Source: an uncultured Christensenella sp.
Lineage (GTDB): Bacteria > Bacillota > Clostridia > Christensenellales > Borkfalkiaceae
DNA: 8,703 nt
Direction of reading: 5' to 3'
Assembly (NCBI GenBank): GCA_910578065.1
Contig: CAJTPB010000002.1
Coordinates: 147,606 to 156,308 of the forward strand
Of the stretch, positions 5,842-8,703 are shown piece by piece. The notes below the pieces were generated by a model. That model worked only from the letters and a program-made list of their open reading frames with translations, had not been told where the DNA came from and ran no database searches. Position numbers and translations under genes: made by a program. Within the stretch, counting starts at the first letter, position 1, and the number at the start of each line of letters is the position of its first letter.

Positions 5842-7536
5842 ATGATAAATGATTTTGAAAAAGAAATCGAGTGTACATACAAAGGAGAGACTTATTCTGT
5901 GCGTGATAATGGCGCTGTTTTGCGTCACCCTCGTATCGGAAGCAAGCCTCGTCCGACAGATAATATTTGGACTTTTGGAAAATATAATGTTAAAACGGGG
6001 TATGCTGAAATTGCAGGTGAACGTGTGCATAGAATAGTTGCTACGGCGTTTCACGGATCGGCACCTTCGCCACAATATGTTGTCGATCATATAGATACGA
6101 ATCGGAGAAATAATCGTCCCGAAAATCTGAGATGGATTACAAAACTTGAAAACATATTATTGAATCCTATCACGGCGAAGAAAATTATATTTTTATGTGG
6201 TAGCATTGAAGAATTTTTAAGTGATCCTTCTAAATTGAGGCAAAATGGAATTGACCGAGACTTTGAATGGATGCGTGCAGTTAGCAAGGAAGAAGCGGCT
6301 ATATGTTTGGAACGAATGCTTAGTTGGGCGAAAAGCGATAAGCCTTCATCAGGTGGTTCACTGGGCGAATGGATATATAGAAGAGGTTTGCCGAAAATGA
6401 GCGCGGAGTCTTCAAATACCTCAATAACAATTCCAAATGAAGCAAAAAATATTGCATTGGGAGAAATCACTGCGACACAACAAGTAGAACGAGAATCAAA
6501 ACCCACCCGTATTTTAAAGAGTAATCCGTTCAATTTTCCTAGACCCGATGAGCAAGATCCGGATAGTGAGGTAAAATTGTATAGGACAAGCGGCGAGTTA
6601 TTTGGGCTGATAAAATCACAATTTGAGTCAGAGAAAAAGTTAAAATTGCCAAATATTGTTTTGCCGACAGCTGGCAAAGGAATAGTCGTCAGAGAATCTT
6701 GGACTGAGGAATTTCAAGAATGTGAATATTTTTGTGAGGGGAAATCACGGATTCCCAAATCTATAATTTTACATTGTAAAGATAGTAGTCGTATCGCGCT
6801 TCTAATTCGCATTAAGTCAAGTGCAGATGAAAAAGAGATAGATAGGTTAAAAAAAGAAGGGTATAATATAATCGAAATAGATTTGTCGTGGGTAAAAGAC
6901 GGTATTACAGAATCAGAAATGGAATACATTTTGCAAACAGATATCACAAAAAAGAAATGGATATGCCACGAGCAAATACCCAAAGTAAGAGAAATGTTGT
7001 TGAAGGTATGTGAGCCTATTGGTGGGGCGGGGCAAGGGGTGATCCATTCCTATGTCGCGTGTCCACTCTATTCAGACAGTGTTGAAGATATTGATTGCTG
7101 GTATTGCGACTATCGAATTGATAGTGAAATAGAAATTGATGGGGAAATGGGTTATTGTTGTTCTTGTTTTGGGAAATCGGGTGTTCAAACCTATCAAGAT
7201 ATCTTGTCTATTACTAATGTCGAAAAAGAAGATGAGATGATAGTAGGCATTACATACAATAAAAATGGCAAAATAGAAACAAAAAAGTTCGATAAAGAAG
7301 TAAAGCTTCCGGGTAAAACAATATTTCAACTGTGGAAAGAAAGAACAAGTGAAAGTGTGATAGTACATAACATTTATAGCGATTGGTATGTCTTAATTGA
7401 AGAAGACCCACAAGTGAGTTTTGATAAAACCGGTGAAGTTTATGGCAAATTAGGCAGAAGAGCAGAAGAATTGAAAAATTGTGCAGTACGCTCAATTTTT
7501 AGCGCTGATAGCTGTTGCTGGGAGATTTTTAAGTAA
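5842..7536 (+). CDS. HNH endonuclease fused to a CoiA-like PD-(D/E)xK-fold region and zinc ribbon
   Basis: A 564-residue protein with no signal peptide. Residues 10-60 are strand-rich, as in the lead-in of phage-type HNH proteins. Residues 62-109 form an HNH_3-type nuclease: VHRIVATAF, then VVDHID (H83), NNRPENLRW (N91, N95) and a final EN (103-104). Residues 110-270 are a helical, low-similarity linker. Residues 285-375 resemble CoiA-like nucleases: WTEEF, EGKSRIP, a strand LLIRIKSS, EKEIDRLKKEG, then IIEIDLSW and KKWI. The usual RIPD and EIK acidic residues appear here as K306 and R323. Cysteines C407, C419/C422 and C439/C440/C442 form a probable zinc ribbon. AAGGAG (5824-5829) lies 12 bases before the ATG. 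It is the second gene of cassette 1, AT-rich, and probably a DNA-targeting effector controlled by the upstream AbiEi-like protein. The HNH call is strong; the rest is tentative. Confidence 0.82.
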   Translation: MINDFEKEIECTYKGETYSVRDNGAVLRHPRIGSKPRPTDNIWTFGKYNVKTGYAEIAGERVHRIVATAFHGSAPSPQYVVDHIDTNRRNNRPENLRWITKLENILLNPITAKKIIFLCGSIEEFLSDPSKLRQNGIDRDFEWMRAVSKEEAAICLERMLSWAKSDKPSSGGSLGEWIYRRGLPKMSAESSNTSITIPNEAKNIALGEITATQQVERESKPTRILKSNPFNFPRPDEQDPDSEVKLYRTSGELFGLIKSQFESEKKLKLPNIVLPTAGKGIVVRESWTEEFQECEYFCEGKSRIPKSIILHCKDSSRIALLIRIKSSADEKEIDRLKKEGYNIIEIDLSWVKDGITESEMEYILQTDITKKKWICHEQIPKVREMLLKVCEPIGGAGQGVIHSYVACPLYSDSVEDIDCWYCDYRIDSEIEIDGEMGYCCSCFGKSGVQTYQDILSITNVEKEDEMIVGITYNKNGKIETKKFDKEVKLPGKTIFQLWKERTSESVIVHNIYSDWYVLIEEDPQVSFDKTGEVYGKLGRRAEELKNCAVRSIFSADSCCWEIFK

Positions 7537-7554
7537 ATATAGCTAAATTATGAC

Positions 7555-7581
7555 GGCAGTATTTTTATCAACTAAACACAA
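7555..7581. repeat. Cassette 3' module, copy 1
   Basis: A 27-base motif starting GGCAGTATTTT lies 18 bases after the HNH gene stop. It matches 8444-8470 at 20 of 27 positions without gaps, the first 11 being identical and the last bases ACAA shared. Its end abuts the second 5' module exactly (7581/7582). Confidence 0.65.
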
Positions 7582-7585
7582 CGAA

Positions 7586-7627
7586 AAAAGTCGACATTTT
7601 CCTGTAAAACGGGGAGTGTCGACTTTT
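7586..7627 (+). terminator. 17-bp hairpin before the HEPN gene, likely terminator of cassette 1
   Basis: Arm 7586-7602 (AAAAGTCGACATTTTCC) pairs with 7611-7627 (GGGGAGTGTCGACTTTT) over 17 bases with G-T wobbles, loop of eight bases. Compared with copy 1, the T-A pair 5121/5130 is C-G here (7602/7611), a double compensatory change, and the T-A pair 5119/5132 is T-G (7600/7613). The base A/T runs again give a bidirectional terminator shape. It would end transcription of the HNH gene. Confidence 0.75.
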
Positions 7628-7653
7628 CATAATGCAAAAAATATGCTTATAAT
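7624..7653 (+). promoter_or_regulatory. Cassette 2 promoter
   Basis: TTTTCA (7624-7629) and TATAAT (7648-7653) are the same elements as in cassette 1, with an 18-base spacer because of one inserted C. Start near 7660 leaves a leader of about 50 bases to the chosen ATG at 7710. Confidence 0.6.
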
Positions 7654-7661
7654 ATTTAAGT

Positions 7662-7667
7662 AAGGAG
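7662..7667 (+). promoter_or_regulatory. Orphan Shine-Dalgarno
   Basis: AAGGAG aligns with the working Shine-Dalgarno of cassette 1, but no ATG, GTG or TTG lies at a usable distance; the nearest, TTG 7686, is 18 bases away. It appears to be left over from the copied module. Confidence 0.5.
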
Positions 7668-7693
7668 TATAAAGGCAAATTATAATTGAATTT

Positions 7694-7701
7694 AGAGGTG
7701 G
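7694..7701 (+). promoter_or_regulatory. Shine-Dalgarno deciding the HEPN gene start
   Basis: AGAGGTGG lies eight bases before the in-frame ATG at 7710. The in-frame TTG at 7686 precedes this site, and the out-of-frame ATG at 7703 reaches a stop after seven codons. Confidence 0.65.
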
Positions 7702-7709
7702 CATGGTTA

Positions 7710-8426
7710 ATGAAACAATATATTAGGACGGGGGAAAGAACTTATTCAAATGATTATTTGTCTAATGTGATTAAATCGCCGATACCGAACCTTCAATCTC
7801 AAAATTTGAATACGGAATGGGTTGGTTTTAGTTTACATATAATTGATGATCTTGCTACGGACTTTAATTTATATATGTTCTTTAATGAAACTATGCCTAA
7901 CATGCCAGCAAAATTTCTCTTTACGCAATTTGGCGAGTCGATTTTTGATCTTTGCAAGCTAATTGATAATAGAAGAAATAATAAAGTAAGTTTGCTTCAC
8001 ATTTTAAATAGCATAGAACAAAGTATAATCGATGAAGTGTTAAAAAATGGATTTAAAAACGATGTTGTATTGTGGTTGGAATCAAAGAAAGATTTTGTTC
8101 AAAATTTATGTACAGTAAGAGATAAATTTTTAGCCCATATAGATATAGACGAAAAATCACAAAATGAATATAGGAGTGCTTTTAGAAAAATCCTAGTGCA
8201 CGATTTTATTGAAATTTCTAATACAATTATTCAAATTTATGCGGAAATTATAACATCCATTATGGCAGTGTGTTTGCCAGAGAGCTATTATATGATTGAT
8301 GAATTTAATTTTATTTATGAATGTTTAAGGAGTTTGGATAAAATAGATAAAAATGCAACTGTTAAAAATTTGATAATTCACAATATTGATTTAGAATTGA
8401 ACCAAATAAAAGAATTAATAAAATAA
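7710..8426 (+). CDS. HEPN-domain protein, AbiU2-like
   Basis: A 238-residue, mostly helical protein. The segment CTVRDKFLAHIDID carries R137, D138, K139 and H143, the R-x(4-6)-H motif of HEPN ribonucleases; the RDK..AH form followed by I/D residues is what I associate with the AbiU2 HEPN family of abortive-infection proteins. Helices at about 42-60 and 64-86 and the long helix 162-186 fit a HEPN bundle. HEPN proteins of this kind typically cleave RNA and work as toxins or immune effectors, often as dimers. The start is ATG 7710, with AGAGGTGG upstream. It stands alone in cassette 2 with its own promoter and shows no adjacent MNT-type antitoxin. Codon use is strongly AT-rich. The HEPN motif is clear; the AbiU2 label is moderately sure and ribonuclease activity is inference. 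Confidence 0.65.
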   Translation: MKQYIRTGERTYSNDYLSNVIKSPIPNLQSQNLNTEWVGFSLHIIDDLATDFNLYMFFNETMPNMPAKFLFTQFGESIFDLCKLIDNRRNNKVSLLHILNSIEQSIIDEVLKNGFKNDVVLWLESKKDFVQNLCTVRDKFLAHIDIDEKSQNEYRSAFRKILVHDFIEISNTIIQIYAEIITSIMAVCLPESYYMIDEFNFIYECLRSLDKIDKNATVKNLIIHNIDLELNQIKELIK

Positions 8427-8443
8427 TTATAATGGATATGGGT

Positions 8444-8470
8444 GGCAGTATTTTCGTCCTACAAAGACAA
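8444..8470. repeat. Cassette 3' module, copy 2
   Basis: A 27-base motif starting GGCAGTATTTT and ending ACAA lies 17 bases after the HEPN gene stop and matches 7555-7581 at 20 of 27 positions. It is followed not by another 5' module but by a GC-rich hairpin, so it appears to mark the right end of the cassette array. Confidence 0.65.
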
Positions 8471-8497
8471 TACCCTCTCCGCAAAGCGGTGGGGGTA
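8471..8497. other. GC-rich imperfect hairpin
   Basis: CCCTCTCCGC (8473-8482) pairs with GCGGTGGGGG (8486-8495) around AAA, with one T-T mismatch and one T-G wobble, extended by two A/T pairs. No T tract follows on either strand, so it is a poor intrinsic terminator. It is far more GC-rich than the cassettes on its left. Confidence 0.6.
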
Positions 8498-8530
8498 AAA
8501 TTATATGATAGACAAAGGAGAAACCACAGC

Positions 8531-8703
8531 ATGATGACAAAAGCGCAAAAGGATAAGCTGGTTAGTCTTTATTATGATATTGTGGATAAAGCATATTACT
8601 ATTATGATATGGATAGCTTTAAACGCGAACAAATCGGGCGCAATATCGATTTCTTCAACAAACCCGAAGAATATCAAATTGAGATGTGGCTCAGACTGCT
8701 CGG
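8531..8703 (+). CDS. Unrecognised protein, N-terminal part (runs off the right edge)
   Basis: An open frame of 57 full codons from ATG 8531, cut by the window end. AAAGGAG (8514-8520) lies ten bases upstream, a convincing ribosome binding site; a second ATG follows immediately. The protein starts MMTKAQKDKLVSLYYDIVDK, has a tyrosine-rich helix (AYYYYDMDSF) and continues KREQIGRNIDFFNKPEEYQ. It looks soluble and helical. I do not recognise a family. Codons such as CGC, GGG and ATC are more frequent than in the two cassettes, closer to the chromosomal genes at the left. No clear promoter was found between 8427 and 8520. Confidence 0.65.
   Translation, partial: MMTKAQKDKLVSLYYDIVDKAYYYYDMDSFKREQIGRNIDFFNKPEEYQIEMWLRLL

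Larger units (their letters stand above)
7582..7684 (+). repeat. Cassette 5' module, copy 2 (hairpin, promoter, orphan Shine-Dalgarno)
   Basis: Second copy of the module at 5101-5202, leading the HEPN gene. The hairpin, the promoter and the GGAG of the Shine-Dalgarno are conserved, but the position of the copy 1 GTG start reads GGC here. Similarity ends at 7684. Confidence 0.9.

Noticed and set aside
7555..7630. Classical integron attC site at the cassette junction
   Set aside because: I find no paired RYYYAAC and GTTRRRY core boxes in an inverted arrangement, and no integrase gene. The integron comparison is only an analogy for modularity.
5101..7684. The repeated 102-base modules as insertion-sequence ends or a CRISPR array
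   Set aside because: There are two directly oriented copies about 2.4 kb apart with promoter and Shine-Dalgarno inside, no transposase between them and no regular short spacers.
8428..8433. TATAAT after the HEPN gene as a promoter for the right-edge gene
   Set aside because: No -35-like hexamer is found at 16-18 bases upstream, and the AT-rich context makes a chance match likely.
5091..8703. attL/attR pair made from the tmRNA 3' end
   Set aside because: The sequence GGTCCACCA occurs once, at 5091-5099, and nothing downstream in the window repeats it.

Overview
The window looks like a chromosomal segment of a Gram-positive bacterium of the Bacillota, most likely class Clostridia. The gene order rpmB (reversed) / Asp23-family gene / fakA (yloV) / recG, the Shine-Dalgarno sequences and the TTGACA/TATAAT-type promoters all fit. 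No finer taxonomic call is supported.

Positions 1-4647 are conserved housekeeping DNA. rpmB (ribosomal protein L28, zinc-binding form) runs leftward into a bidirectional terminator. From a divergent promoter region the Asp23/YloU-like gene and fakA run rightward as an operon, closed by a strong hairpin terminator. recG begins only 15 bases after that terminator, with no evident ribosome binding site. At 4654-5099 lies ssrA (tmRNA), with its own promoter, a complete tRNA-like domain carrying the G3-U70 alanine identity pair, and an unusually long, arginine-rich proteolysis tag of 22 codons ending in VALAA.

From 5101 to about 8470 the character changes to AT-rich accessory DNA inserted directly after the ssrA CCA end. 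It consists of two tandem gene cassettes. Each opens with the same roughly 102-base module (perfect or near-perfect long hairpin, then promoter, then Shine-Dalgarno) and closes with a related 27-base motif beginning GGCAGTATTTT. Cassette 1 holds an AbiEi/DUF6088-like winged-helix gene and, 19 bases on, a 564-residue protein. That protein has an N-terminal HNH nuclease, a CoiA-like PD-(D/E)xK-fold region whose acidic catalytic positions look replaced, and a zinc ribbon. Cassette 2 holds a HEPN protein resembling AbiU2, with an RDKFLAH motif. The contents look like anti-phage or toxin-antitoxin cargo.

After 8470 there is a GC-rich hairpin and then the start of an unrecognised Tyr-rich protein that runs off the right edge; its codon use is closer to the left-hand chromosomal genes.

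The most interesting signal is the cassette architecture itself: repeated 5' and 3' modules that abut exactly at 7581/7582, with compensatory base changes preserving the hairpin. The second is the pairing of an abortive-infection-type regulator with an HNH/CoiA-like fusion in place of the usual AbiEii nucleotidyltransferase.
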